The position numbers were made by a program, and so were the translations under genes. Below the pieces are notes generated by a model. That model was not told the DNA's origin. It saw only the letters and a list, made by a program, of their open reading frames with translations, and ran no database searches. A DNA stretch of 64,000 bases from Erythroxylum novogranatense (taxonomy: Eukaryota > Streptophyta > Magnoliopsida > Malpighiales > Erythroxylaceae): contig CM057228.1 of the NCBI GenBank assembly GCA_029891385.1, positions 37,327,023-37,391,022 on the forward strand, given 5' to 3'. Shown here piece after piece: positions 1 through 11,789 of this stretch (its first letter is position 1; each line of letters starts with the position of its first letter).

Positions 1-839
1 GAGAATGAAAAGATTGAAAATTTTGAAAACTTTGATAAATGCTTTGAGCATGAAACGAATGGTTATGTGTTTTGTTTGGGTGAGAGAGTAACGGATGGAG
101 TCACGTGCACGTCGACATAAAGCCTTCTCCCGGCTACCCGCTTGAGGCAACGAGATCCTTGAGAAATCGGACTCGGATAGTTTACGGTATAAACTTCAGT
201 TTATCCGGATCGTTTTACGGAACTCTCAAGCCAATTGTTTGTGCATACACGATTGATTTGTTGAGCATGACACATGTTAAATTGTTATATTGTGTAATCA
301 CATGACATAATTTGTGATGCGACAATTGTAAAGTGATAGATTGATGATTTGTTATATGCTTGTATAAATATATATGCTTGAATGTGTGGCTCGTTGCCAA
401 TGGCTATAAATGTATATGCCACTGAGCTTCGCAGCTCACTCCATTACTCTCCCCTCCTCAGGTGCAGACCGAGACGATAGTTGATCTTGTCAGGCATTGG
501 AAACTTCAAGCTAGTTAGGAGCCTTGTTTTAAGTTAGTATTTTGGTTAGCCCGCCAGCATATCATCATGGAGCATACTCATGTATTTTGGATTTAAATTT
601 TATTTTATTTTATTGTGTTATTTTGAGACTACACGTTTATTTTCCTTCGGGTTGTTATGACATGAAGCCCCTTAGTTTATGGGGTGTTTAATTAGAACGA
701 TTGTATGTATGTTACAATGTATGTGCGAATCGAATTATGCATGGATGTTGGGAACGGGTCCGCAACGTTTGGGACACCCATCGCTGGTGCAACCTGAGGG
801 GCCACCTCGGGAATGGGGCATCGTGACTCGGGCCTAACA
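1..839 (+). repeat. 5' LTR of the chromovirus, 3' part only
   Basis: It aligns base for base with 7137-7974, with roughly 30 differences by hand count. It ends in ...CTAACA just before the primer-binding site. About 1.4 kb of its 5' part lies before the window. It includes the TATA-like stretch TATAAATATATA at 363-374 and the conserved region before the LTR end (ctcccctcctcaggtgcag, about 450-468) that chromovirus LTRs often show. Confidence 0.92.
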
Positions 840-843
840 TGTT

Positions 844-855
844 TGGTATCAGAGC
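844..855 (+). other. Primer-binding site (initiator Met tRNA)
   Basis: The sequence TGGTATCAGAGC is complementary to the 3' end of plant initiator Met tRNA and lies four bases after the LTR end. It primes minus-strand DNA synthesis. Confidence 0.93.
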
Positions 856-1020
856 GCCTAGGTTTAGTGTCCTCGGCTTAGAATGCATGGTAGGATGAAT
901 TGTTTGCTATATGATTATTTGTTGCATTATTTGATTTCATTAAGTGACATGCATATCATGCATACATATAGGAATTGTGACATGTAGCTAATCCTTAGTG
1001 TTTATACTTGAAGGAGTACG

Positions 1021-2330
1021 ATGCCACCTCGTAGAAGGACACGAGGAGTTATGCAAGGATCTGTTGCACCTGACTCTCCGACTAGAGAGGAGAGGACGGA
1101 TGAGTTAGTAGCCCCAGGAAATGCTGAGGCTTCTGTAGGGCTAGAGAGTGAGCCTATGGCTTCGCAGACTCAGGAGTCGCCAGTGCCGCAGGAGCAAGTG
1201 CCTCCGTTGGATCCGAGGATGTTTCAAGCTTTTACTCAGGCGTTTGTCCAGGCTATGGGTCAGATGCCATAGCCTTCGGCTTCAGCCCCGACTAAGAAGG
1301 GCAGACGATTCGACAAGTTGAGAAAGTATGGGGCAGTCGATTTCTTTGGGACATCAGATTCAAAGGAAGCCGAGACATGGTTGAGAAAGACAGAGAGGGT
1401 GCTAGATCTGATGGAGTGTGAGGATGACGAGAGAGTCATCTATGCTGCTAGTTTTCTCCAGGGGGATGCTCTGCATTGGTGGGAGACGATGCCAGGGAGT
1501 CAGATGAGACCAGTAGGACTGGCATGGCAGGACTTCCTTGCTGCCTTTCGGAAGAAATATCTATCGGAGGTGTACATTCAACAGAAGCAGAGGGAGTTCC
1601 TCAGTCTTACTCAGAGGGAGATGTCAGTGAGTGAGTATGAGCGTCAGTTCACTCAGTTGGCGAGGTATGTTTCAGATTTGATGCTGAGTGAGGCTGCTAG
1701 ATGTCGTCGGTTTGAGTCGGGTCTGCATTTGGCTATCAGAGAGAAAGTGATAGTGCAGAATTTTGTGACTTTCAACAGCTGGTTGAGGCGGCTTTGAGGG
1801 TAGAGAACATAGAGAATATCAAGAGTGCAGTGAATAAGAAGAGAAAAGGAATAGAGAAGTTCAAGAGGGGAGGCAGTACTAGTACTTCTATGCCTGACAG
1901 GAGTGCCAGGAGCTTCCCTGTGCAGTTTGAGGAGAGGAGCAGCGGTGCTAGCCAATCTCGACCTGTGAGGACTTCTATTGTTTCTCACCAAGCCTCCACG
2001 GTGTGCGGCAGTAGAAGGGGAGATGGAGATAGGTCATTCATTCCGAAGTGTGAGCACTGCGGAAGACCCCATAGAGGAGAGTGCTTCAGATTGACAGGAG
2101 CTTGTTTCAACTGTGGGGAGAAGGGGCACATCGCTAGAGAGTGCCCTCAGCCTCCACGTCAAGAGAGAAGTCAGATGCAAGTTCCAAGGAGGACAGAGAC
2201 CGGGGGACAGAGGACTACAACAGAAGTGGGCAGTTCTGATACAGCGAAGAGAGTGAGTCTTCCAGGGAGACCGAGGGGGCAGGCACCAGCTAGAGTGTTT
2301 ACTATGAATCGGGAGGACGCAGAGACCGCT
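1021..2330 (+). pseudogene. gag of the chromovirus, broken
   Basis: Capsid/nucleocapsid region. It starts at an ATG after a roughly 180-base leader and opens with a basic MPPRRRTRG-type N-terminus. An in-frame TAG stands at 1270-1272, after which the same frame continues through the retrotransposon gag domain (about 1318-1790). A one-base frameshift near 1775 moves the rest into another frame. Two zinc-binding motifs follow: C-X2-C-X3-H-X3-C at about 2049-2085 and a canonical C-X2-C-X4-H-X4-C knuckle at 2103-2144 ([14 protein letters not shown]). The knuckles would bind genomic RNA in the virus-like particle. Family assignment is secure; function is lost. Confidence 0.88.
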
Positions 2331-5300
2331 CCAGATGTTGTGATTGGCATGATTAGATTGTTTTATGATGATGTGATTGCCTTGATTGATCTAGGTTCTA
2401 CTCATTCGTTTGTTTCGTCGAGTAAACCTGTGTGTGATAGAAATTTAAGCCCTTTGGGTACTCCGCTGATGGTGAGTACTCCAATCGGCTTGTATATTAT
2501 TATCAGTCAAGTGTATAGAGAGTGTGAGCTTTGTATTGGTGGGGAACTTCTAGTGGTGGACTTGATGCCACTGAAGATGGGAGGATTAGATGTGATTTTG
2601 GGTATGGATACGTTAGAGAAGTATAACGCCCGTTTGGATTGTAAGCGGAAGACAGTGGAATTTGAATTGGATGATGGCAGAAGAGTAGTGTTTACTGGGG
2701 ACAGGAAAGCAAGTCCGCCCAGAATGATTTCAGCTATGACAGCAGAAAAGATGATGAGAAAAGGATGTGAGGCATTTCTGGCCTATGTGGTGGACTCTAG
2801 GGCAGATAGAGGGAAGTTGGAGGATATTCCCGTAGTCAGGGAATTCTCGGATGTCTTTTTCGAGGAATTGTCAGGACTACTGCCAGCTAGGGAAATTGAG
2901 TTTCCTATTGAGCTCTTTTCAGGTACGACGCCGATTTCAATTCTACCTTACAGGATGGCTCTGACAGAATTGAAGGAGCTTAAGGAGCAGTTGGAGGAAT
3001 TGTTAGAGAAGGGGTACATAAGGCCGAGCTCTTCACCTTGGGGAGCTCCGGTTCTTTTTGTGAAGAAAAAAGATGGATCGCTGAGGATGTGTGTAGATTA
3101 TCGAAAGCTGAATCAGGTCACGGTGAAGAACAAGTATCCGCTTCCTCGCATTGATGATCTGTTTGATCAATTGCAAGGAGCGAGAGTCTTCTCCAAGATA
3201 GACTTGAGATCGGGTTATCATCAGTTGAGGATAAAGGAGTCGGATGTGCCAAAGAATGCTTTTAAGACGCGGTATGGGCATTTTGAGTTTATGGTTATGC
3301 CTTTTGGATTGACGAATGCCCCTGCAGCGTTTATGGATTTGATGAATTAGGTTTTTAATCCATTCTTAGACCAATTTATCATTGTCTTTATCGACGATAT
3401 ATTGGTTTATTCCAAGAGTGACGAGCAGCATGAAGAGCATTTGAGGATTGCTTTGGAGACTTTGAGAGGAATGAGTTGTATGCCAAATTCGGTAAATGCG
3501 AATTTTGGCTGAGAGAAGTTTCATTTCTTGGACATGTGATCTCAGAACAAGGAGTGCATGTGGATCCAAGGAAAATAGAAGGAGTGGTTAATTGGGAAGC
3601 CCCGAAGAATGTAGCAGAGGTGAGGAGTTTTCTAGGTTTAGCAGGTTATTACCGGAGATTTGTGGAGGGATTCTCCATGATAGCCGCTCCGATGAAAAAG
3701 TTGTTGAGGAAGAATCAGAAGTTTATCTGGAGTGATGAGTGTCAGAAGAGTTTTGAGGAACTTAAGCACAGATTGACCAGTGCTCCGATTCTGATTTTGC
3801 CATCGGGTGATGAGGGTTATACCGTGTATAGTGATGCTTCGAGGAAGGGTCTTGGTTGTGTTCTGATGCAGGGAGACAGGGTAATTGCCTATGCTTTGAG
3901 GCAGTTGAAGCCATATGAGCTGAATTATCCGACGCATGACTTGGAGTTGGCAGTTGTGATCTTTGCCTTGAAAATTTGGAGGCATTATCTGTATGGAGTT
4001 CAGACGAGGATCTTTACCGATCATAAGAGTCTGAAGTATTTGTTGAGCCAGAAGGAACTGAATCTAAGGCAGCGACGGTGGATTGAGTTGCTTAAGGACT
4101 ATGACTTGTTGATTGAGTATCATCCGGGTAAGGCCAATGTAGTGGCGGATGCCTTGAGTAGGAAGTCTTCGATTGCTCATGTTCGGACGGTTTATTTGCC
4201 TTTATTAGAGGAGATGGCCAAGCTTAAGATAAGCTTGAAGCAGGAGGAGTCGGATTGTCTTATAGCTAATTTCTGAGTGAGGCCGATACTCCGACAGAAA
4301 GTTAAGGAATTGCAGGCACAAGATGCAGATTTGAGCAGGCTCAGAGAGGAAATTCGGAATGGTAAAATTTCTGAGGTAATAGTGAGGGATGACGGACTTA
4401 TGACAGTGGGGAACAGGTTGGGTATCCCAGATGTGCAGGAGGTTAAGGCTGAGATTATGGATGAGGCACACAATGCGCCTTATGCCATGCATCCAGGTAG
4501 CACCAGGATGTACAGGGATTTGAGAGAGCATATTTGGTGGAAAGGCATAAAGAGAGATATAGCAGAGTTTGTCAGTAAGTGTCTAGTGTGTCAGCAAGTC
4601 AAAGCTGAACACCAGGTACCTTCAGGCAAGTTGAGGTCGTTGCCTATTCCGGAATGGAAGTGGCAAAGGGTAACCATGGATTTTCTGATGGGTTTGCCTA
4701 AGACCAGTAGGAAGCACGATGCTATTTGGGTTATTGTGGATCGGTTGACGAAGTCAGCTCACTTTTTGGCGATTAAACAGACTGATTCTTTGCATGTGCT
4801 AGCAAAGAAGTATATCGATGAGATAGTGAGATTGCATGGAATTCCAGATTTGATTGTGTCTGATAGAGACCCTCGATTTACTTCGAGGTTTTGGGGTAGT
4901 TTGCAGGAAGCTTTGGGTACTAAGCTGAATTTTAGTACGGCGTTTCACCCTCAGACGGATGGTCAATCTGAGAGGACCATTCGGACGCTTGAGGGGATGC
5001 TTAGGGCTTGTGTGATGGACTTTCGAGGAGCTTGGGATCAGCATTTACCATTGGTCGAATTTGCTTATAATAATTTGTACCATTCGAGCATTCAGATGGC
5101 TCCATATGAGGCTTTGTATGGGAGGAGATGTAGGACTCCGATCTGTTGGGATGAAGAAGGAGAGAGGAAACTGGTCGGACCAGAATTGATTCAGACGACA
5201 GTGGAGAAAGTCAATCGGGTTAAGCAGCGACTTAAGGCAGCACAGGATAGGATGAAGAGCTACATTGATGCACACCGAAAGGAGATGGAGTTTGAAGTCG

Positions 5301-5563
5301 GTGAGAAAGTGTTCCTTAAGACATCTCCTTGGAAAGGAGTGATGAGGTTCGACAAGAAGGGTAAGTTGAGTCCGAGGTATGTGGGTCCTTATGAGATCCT
5401 TGAGAGGATTGGACCACTCGCCTACAGATTGGCGTTACCTCCGGAATTGTCTCAGATTCATGACGTTTTTCATGTTTCCATGTTGCGGAGGTATAGATCG
5501 AATCCTTCTCATATCATTCAGACTAGTGAGGTTCAGTTGCTGGATGATCTGAGTTATGAAGAG

Positions 5564-5709
5564 CTTCCAGTGGAGATTTTGGATACTAAGGAAAAAGTCC
5601 TCAGGAATAAGACGGTTCAGCTAGTCAAAGTCCTGTGGAGGAATCATTCGGTAGAGGCTACATGGGAGCCCTTGGAAGCTATGAAGGAGAAGTATCCGTA
5701 TCTCTTCGA
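5564..5709 (+). other. Chromodomain at integrase C-terminus
   Basis: About 49 residues beginning LPVEILDTKEKVLRNKTVQL and including VLWRNH and the aromatic ATWEP pair. This is the standard plant chromovirus integrase tail, thought to guide insertion to chromatin marks. The reading frame is intact here. Confidence 0.88.
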
Positions 5710-5741
5710 TGACTCAGGTAATAATTTCGAGGATGAAATTC

Positions 5742-5759
5742 TTTTAAGAGGGGGAGAAA
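5742..5759 (+). other. Polypurine tract of the chromovirus
   Basis: A purine run (aagagggggagaaa core) lies immediately before the TG of the 3' LTR and primes plus-strand synthesis. Confidence 0.9.
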
Positions 5760-7974
5760 TGTTGGGCCCCAAATTTTTTTTTATTTGATGTATTAAGCAT
5801 GAATTGTGATAATTATGTGTTTATGCCTTAGTTTGATTAATTTGGGAGTATTAGTGGATAAGTGAGGTTTATTTGAGTCTAATGTGGTTTTAATGGGAAT
5901 TAAAGGGTAAAAGTTTATGAGGGCATTTTAGGAAGATTGCCTAAGTTGGATAGGTTAAAGCTTTGTTAGGAACGGCATAATGGTCTTTGACTTAGGCTTA
6001 AAAGAGAGAATTAGAAAGGAAGAAGAGAATAGAAGAAGGGAAGAAGAGAAGAGGAGTTATCGTAGCTTGAAGAAGAAGAAGAGGAAAAGAAAGTTTTGTG
6101 AAGCTAATGATTTCTGATAGATTCGAAGTGTTTCCGGGTAAGTTTAACTTCATTCCTTTGTATTGTGGTTAGATTTAACCCTAAGATGGATTGAATATGT
6201 GATAATCGATGGTTTAGGGTTTTAGGGCAAAAATGGTTAGATTTCTTTGGGTTGATGATTCTGTGCAAGTTTTTAAGTTGTTAATGGGTTAGAAATGTAG
6301 TGTAGCACTTGACATAAGGTTTGGATGTGTTGTATTTGGAAAAGGAAAAGGATTGAAGTGGAAAAATGCTGGAAATCGGGTTTCGGAGTCGTTCTCCAGG
6401 CTCATACGTCGCGACCTGCGTATGAACACGCCGCGACGTGCGTATGAACACGCCGCGACGTGCAAGTTCATCGCGACGAGCAGAAATTAAATTCGTCGAG
6501 ACGTGCATGGAAAGGGAGCAACGTCGCGACGTGCAAATTAATATTCACCGCGACGTGCGAAGGGGTGTTTGCCACGATGCACGCTTGCGTGCACGCCGCG
6601 GTGAGCACAGCCCGTTCGCTACGGCGAGCTGGGCTTCACCGCGGCGAACCCCTGTTTTCTAGTAAAGATAGATTTTGGTATTTTGGGCATATCTTTTGGT
6701 GTAGATGTCCAATTGAGGTGATTTTGGATTCGTTGTGATCTAGAAATAGAGGGCTACGAGTTGTATGAAGAAAGGAAGTTCGGAATTAGCCTCTAAGGGT
6801 TTGGAATTTTAGGTGGAAGTTGAGTGGAGACTTTTAGTGCTTTTCCTTTTGAATTTTTAAGCTTTTGAGTATTTTCTTTGAATATTGTTTGAATGGGAAC
6901 TTGGTTTATTATAGGAAACCAAGCCGACCTGACCCAATCGCACGAGGAATGACACCATTGAGTTGGATACTCAAGCGATAGTAGGTGGGTAATACATTTA
7001 TGGTTATTGTACGTATGGGCAAATTGCCTTGTGTATGTTTGCTTGCACTGTGTGACATTATTTGTGTTGAATCATAAGATATATGAGAAATGCATGCTGA
7101 TTATGTATGGCCTTGATAGGCCTTATGGCATTTTGCGAGAATGAAAAGAATGAAAATTTTGTAAACTTTGATAAATGCTTTGAGCATGAAACGAATGGTT
7201 ATGTGTTTTGTTTGGGTGAGAGAGTAACGGATGGAGTCACGTGCACGTCGACATAAAGCCTTCTCCTGGCTACCCGCTTGAGGCAACGAGATCATTGAGA
7301 AATTGGACTCGGATAGTTTACGGTATAAAGTTCGGTTTATCCGGATCGTTTTACGGAACTCTCGAGCCAATTGTTTGTGCATACACGATTGATTTGTTGA
7401 GCATGACACATGTTAAATTGTTATATTGTGTAATCACATGACATAATTTGTGATGCGACGATTGTAAAGTGATAGATTGATGATTTGTTATATGCTTGTA
7501 TAAATATATATGCTTGAATGTGTGGCTCGTTGCCAATGGCTATAAATGTATATGCCACTGAGCTTCGCAGCTCATCCCATTACTCTCCCCTCCTCAGGTG
7601 CAGACCGAGATGATAGTTGATCTTGCCAGGCATCGGAAACTTCAAGCTAGTTAGGAGCCTTGTTTTAAGTTAGTATTTTGGTTAGCCCGCCAGCATATCA
7701 TCATGGAGCATACTCATGTATTTTGGATTTAAATTTTATTTTTTTTATTATGCTATTTTGAGACTACACGTTTATTTTCCTTCGGGTTGTTATGACATGA
7801 AGCCCCTTAGTTTATGGAGTGTTTAATTAGAACGATTGTATGTATGTTACAATGTATATGCGAATCAAATTATGCATGGATGTTGGGAACAGGTCTGCAA
7901 CGTTTGGGGCGCCCGTCGTTGGCGCAACCCGAGGGGCCACCTCGGCAATGGGGCATCGGGACTCGGGCCCAACA
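5760..7974 (+). repeat. 3' LTR of the chromovirus (2215 bp)
   Basis: It starts TGTTGGGCCCC and ends GGGCCCAACA, so the ten-base ends are an imperfect inverted repeat. A TATA-like TTAAAAGAG lies at 5999-6007, followed by a GA-rich leader, which suggests a start site near 6030. A GC-rich array of short dyads occupies 6400-6660. The long LTR is usual for Tekay/Del elements. Confidence 0.93.
6400..6660 (+). repeat. GC-rich short repeat CGCGACGTGC in the LTR
   Basis: Five to seven exact or near copies of CGCGACGTGC and related GTCGCGAC/CACCGCGGCGAA dyads are packed into about 250 bases. The array is strongly CpG-rich in an otherwise AT-rich LTR. It contains repeated ACGTG cores, which plant bZIP factors can bind. 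No coding role is supported. Confidence 0.7.
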
Positions 7975-8895
7975 CCAACAGTCTCATGTTTCGACAAATT
8001 AGGTTTCTTGGGACATTAGGACTATAAATACTCACTGTTTAGTCCTAAATAAGGGGACTAGACACAGAAAATGAGGTGACTACATCTGGAGGCACACCTT
8101 AAGACGGAGATAGGGAATTTTGGGGATTCACCCAAGGATTTAGAGCTTTCACTCTTTTTTTCTGCTACTTTCTCTCTCTACTCTTTCTAAATGTTGAGCA
8201 TCCTTATATGTATGCTTTCTGTTGAAATGTTCAGGAACTAAACCTCATTTAGGGTGAGGGATGTAACCTATTTGAAGGAAGCTTTGTATGATATGGATGG
8301 TCGAATGTTTAATGAAAATTTATGGGCTATGTTCATCTTCTTTGAACTTCATTATTGTCTCTATGCTTGATCTCCATAGATGCAACCTTAGGAATCATAG
8401 GATATGCTGAAGAGTGAACCATGATTCTTTCTCTAGGAAGGTGAACACCTTGGGTTTAGAGTTAGAAATAACCTAAGCGAGGGTGAGGATTAGAAGTTTC
8501 TTGTGCTTAATGAATTTGGTTAGGGAGTCACTACATTGAGAGATGGGTATCTAATGCTCCTGTATACTTTGAGAAAAGATATAGGTATAACAGTGCCACG
8601 GTTTTCATAGCCTACATTCAACTAATTTCATATTGTGCAATTCAACCTTTTGAATGGGTGAACCCTTATCCCTAATTCTAAATTATTAATTAGATTTTTC
8701 CCCTGATTGTTTTGTTATCACTTATAATTTATTGATCACCCAACTCCAATCTCTTTTATAATTTTCTGTTGATAGCATGCAATTAATTAGAGTTAATTTG
8801 ACAGTGAATGGATTGTTCCTCGAGGGAGACGACTTTAGATTATTCACTGTGTGGATACTAGAACGATTTTGTGCACTTGCATAAAAAGTTGATCA
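7975..8895 (+). repeat. Athila 5' LTR, distal 921 bases
   Basis: Aligned with 18687-19617 with about 45 differences by eye, including a small insertion near 19270. It ends TGATCA directly before the primer-binding region. Confidence 0.9.
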
Positions 8896-8901
8896 AGTTT
8901 T

Positions 8902-8919
8902 TGGCACCGTTTCCGGGGA
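8902..8919 (+). other. Athila primer-binding site (Asp tRNA type)
   Basis: TGGCACCGTTTCCGGGGA is close to the TGGCGCCGTTGCCGGGGA sequence typical of Athila and related elements. Two substitutions are visible. Confidence 0.75.
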
Positions 8920-9348
8920 TCTTTTTATTTATCGTCTCTTTAAGTCTAGTTATTCCTGTTATCTTTTTGTTTATAATTTGAATCTTTTTCCTCTACTGGA
9001 TTTTGAACCTTGCATTTGTTTGATTTCAGTAGTTACATACACCTAAGGCACTTACGGAGCGTGAATGACAAACCACTGGTTGAACTCAATCCTGAAATTG
9101 AACGAACGTGTAGGAGGAACAACGCTTAAAGGAGGAGATAAATAGCTAACAATATCCAAATTCTGGAACTGCAGGAAGAACATGAGTTAGGAAATGAACA
9201 ATTCAATGGGAAAAATCAAGCTGAGCTAGTTGTTGTCAATCTCGCGGTGAGGAGAATTAGGGATTATCAAATGCCTTTTATTGTAAGGAACCCATCGTGC
9301 ATTAGGTTGACAGCTGCGGCGTGGAATTAAGAGCTTAAGCAAATCCAT

Positions 9349-10161
9349 TTGTCAATGTTGTCACAATTTAATGGGATGCCTAGTGAAGATGCGCTAGCCT
9401 TTATGAGAGATTTCTATGCAACAGTCCAAACGCTTCCACTGTATGGACTGTCGGAGGATGAATTGAGGCTAAGGTGTTTTCCTTATTGCATGAAGGGTTT
9501 GGCAAGGAATTGGCTATTGAGTTTAGAAGTGGATTCCATTAATACTTGGGAGAAAGTAATGGAGACATTTATGATGGAGTGGTACCCAGCCCACAAGACT
9601 CTTGAACTCCGAAAAATGATACATTGGTTTTCGCAAAAAGACGGGGAAAAGTATCATGAGGCTTGGGAACGATTTAATGATCTCCTCAACCAATGCCCAC
9701 ACCATGGTTTCGATATGTATTCATTGACTCAGTTCTTCTACTATGTTCTTACGGATCACAACCAAACCTTAGTGGATTTGAATGCTAGGGGAAACATAAG
9801 TGACTTGAGTTCTCAAGAATTATGGAATATTTTCAAAAAGGTCGCCGAGAACTCACATTGCAAGGTAACTCGAAGCAAGGCAGTAACTCTGAATGAAGTA
9901 GGGTCCAAGTCAGACATGGCATATCAAGTTGCGAAAATCAATCAGAAGTTGAATTTGCTGATGAATGATAATAAGTCTAGTCGCGACCCGTGTACTTTGT
10001 GTGGGAGGTTTGGGCACTCAGAAGTAGGATGTATGAATATCGAGACAGCATTGACAGAAGAAGAGGTAAGCTATATGAACAATGGTAGGCATGGTCAAAG
10101 GTTTGATCCCTTTTCGAACACCTATAATGAAGGTTGGAAATTCCATCCGAATTTCTCCTAG
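9349..10161 (+). pseudogene. Athila gag domain with CCHC knuckle
   Basis: Retrotransposon gag domain covering a dense helical region (WLLSLEVDSINTWEKVMETF) and HEAWERFNDLLNQCPHHG. One zinc knuckle C-X2-C-X4-H-X4-C is present at about 9991-10032 (CTLCGRFGHSEVGC). The domain ends in a TAG that replaces a residue inside the NFS-x-KNQG region. It would form the capsid and bind RNA. The frame continues downstream into the Pro-rich linker. Confidence 0.87.
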
Positions 10162-10299
10162 AAGAATCAAGGGGTAGCGAAACCATTAGGGCCACCAGGG
10201 TTCCCACCACCAGTCAAGCAATAGTACTCAGCCCCATCATCTTCCGCACCATAACAATTTCCTTATCCATGGGAGAAAAAGGTAGACCTGCTTGAGGAC

Positions 10300-11300
10300 A
10301 TGTTTTCTCAGCTTATGGGCAAGATGGATCAGAGTAATCAAGCCAGCTCTAAAGCAATGAATAGAATGGAGCAGAATATTCAATCAAATCAAGCAGTGAT
10401 TAGGAATTTGGAAGTACAAATCAGCCAAGTGGCAAGAGAGGTTAGTGAAAGAGGAAAGGGGAAGCTGCCTAGTAACACTCAAGTAAACCCAAAACAAGAT
10501 TGCATGGCATTCGTTCTGAGAAGCGGTAAAATAATAGAAGGTGCAGTCCTGAAGAAAAAGGGGGTTCAGAAGGTAGAAGAAGAAAAGACAGATAAAGGAG
10601 AGAAGCCTAAGGGATCATCTCAAAAGAATGAACCATCATCTGGGTCGGACCTTACCTTTGTGCCACCTATCTCGTATCCCCAAAGGGTAAGGAAGAGGAA
10701 TGACGAGTCTAAGTTCCAGACGTTCCTCGACTTGTTCAAGAAGATTCATATCAATATCCCTCTTACGGAAGCGCTAGCAGAGATGCCTGCATACACCAAG
10801 TTTTTAAAGGAGATTATCTCTAACAAAAAGAAGCTGGACAATTTCTCTACAGTGGCCCTAACCGAAGAGTGTAGTTCTATTTTACAAAATAAACTACCTC
10901 CTAAGTTAAAAGATTCAGGGAGCTTCACTATACCTTGTCATTTTGGAGATTCTAACATTTTCCAATGCTTATGTGACCTTGGTGCAAGCATCAATCTTAT
11001 CCCTTTGTCTCTGTACAACAGGTTAGGAATTTGTGAACTCAAACTAACCACCATTTCGTTGCAGCTTGCCGATAGATCAATTCGATATCCTATTGGTATA
11101 GTTGAGGACTTACTGGTAAAGGTTGGTAAGCTTATAATTCCTGCTGATTTTGTTGTGCTTGAGATAGAGTTTGACATGTAGGTTCCTATAATCTTAGGGA
11201 GACCATTCCTAGCCACAGGAGGTGCCTTAATTGATGTCACGAAGGGTAAGCTAACCTTGCGGGTAGGTGATGAGAGAGAGGACTTTAACATTTTCAAGGT
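10300..11300 (+). pseudogene. Athila gag-pol linker and aspartic protease
   Basis: First comes a Gln/Asn-rich helix (about 10300-10440), then a Lys/Glu-rich stretch, then the conserved Athila region YPQRVRKRN...FLDLFKKIHINIPL. The protease follows at about 10920-11270: the active-site motif is CDLGASINLIPL, the D-L-G-A form normal in Athila, with ILGRPFLATGG as the flap-side end. A TAG at 11179-11181 separates the last two parts. Confidence 0.83.
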
Positions 11301-11789
11301 ATTGAGGGGTCCTTCTTTTGATGAAGTGACTTACCGAATTGATGTAATCGATTCCCTCATGACTGAGTCTGTTCCTCAATTACTGTCTGATGATGTGTTA
11401 GAAGTATGATTAACCCTAGGAATATAACCAACGGAATTAGACAATGAGTTAGTGGAATGTGCCTACAGGTTGCAGGGTAATGGTTTTAGGTACAGACCCC
11501 AAATTGAAGAATTGGGCCACCCAAAATCTAAGCTATTGCCTTCCACACTAAGCCCACCAAATCCCGAACTTAAACAACTTCCAACTCATTTGAGATATGC
11601 ATTTTTGGGAGAAGCAAATACTTTTCCAGTCATCATCTCTGCTTCTTTGGACTCTTCTCAAGAGGGGAAGTTTTTAAGAATATTGCGTGAACACAAATTG
11701 GCTATTGCTTAGAATATTGCTGACATAAAGGGGATTAGCCCTTTTATTTGTGTTCACGTGATCTTGATGGAAGAGGACCATAAACCTTG

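Larger units (their letters stand above)
2330..5788 (+). pseudogene. pol of the chromovirus (PR-RT-RH-IN-chromodomain), broken
   Basis: Domains in order: aspartic protease (active-site motif reads D-L-G at 2388-2396 where D-S/T-G is expected), reverse transcriptase (about 2900-3470, with the FIDDIL catalytic motif near 3390), RNase H (about 3815-4170, with SDAS and the ADALSR end), integrase with an HHCC zinc finger (about 4450-4600) and catalytic D-D-E (MDF near 4680, SDRDPRF near 4860, QSERTIRTLE near 4970), then a chromodomain. Breaks are an in-frame TAG at 3348-3350 before the catalytic motif, a frameshift near 3470, and an in-frame TGA at 4274-4276 between RNase H and integrase. The last codons run about 29 bases into the 3' LTR, as is usual in this group. 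Length and order are otherwise complete. Confidence 0.92.
1..7974 (+). mobile_element. Ty3/gypsy chromovirus (Tekay/Del-like), 5' end outside window
   Basis: This is an LTR retrotransposon with gag, protease, reverse transcriptase, RNase H, integrase and a C-terminal chromodomain in the order typical of plant chromoviruses. The first 839 bases match the last 838 bases (7137-7974), which identifies the LTRs. The 3' LTR has TG...CA ends and an adjacent polypurine tract; an initiator-Met tRNA primer site follows the 5' LTR. The element lies within an Athila 5' LTR: the bases after 7974 continue exactly where the Athila 3' LTR has its counterpart at 18687. The predicted target duplication is CCAAC (7975-7979); its partner is upstream of the window. 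Coding is broken by in-frame stops and two frameshifts, so it is non-autonomous now. Confidence 0.9.

Noticed and set aside
105..305. Short frame in the Tekay 5' LTR, with a twin at 7241-7441
   Set aside because: Both lie in LTR sequence and simply reflect the LTR pair; no domain and differing residues between copies.
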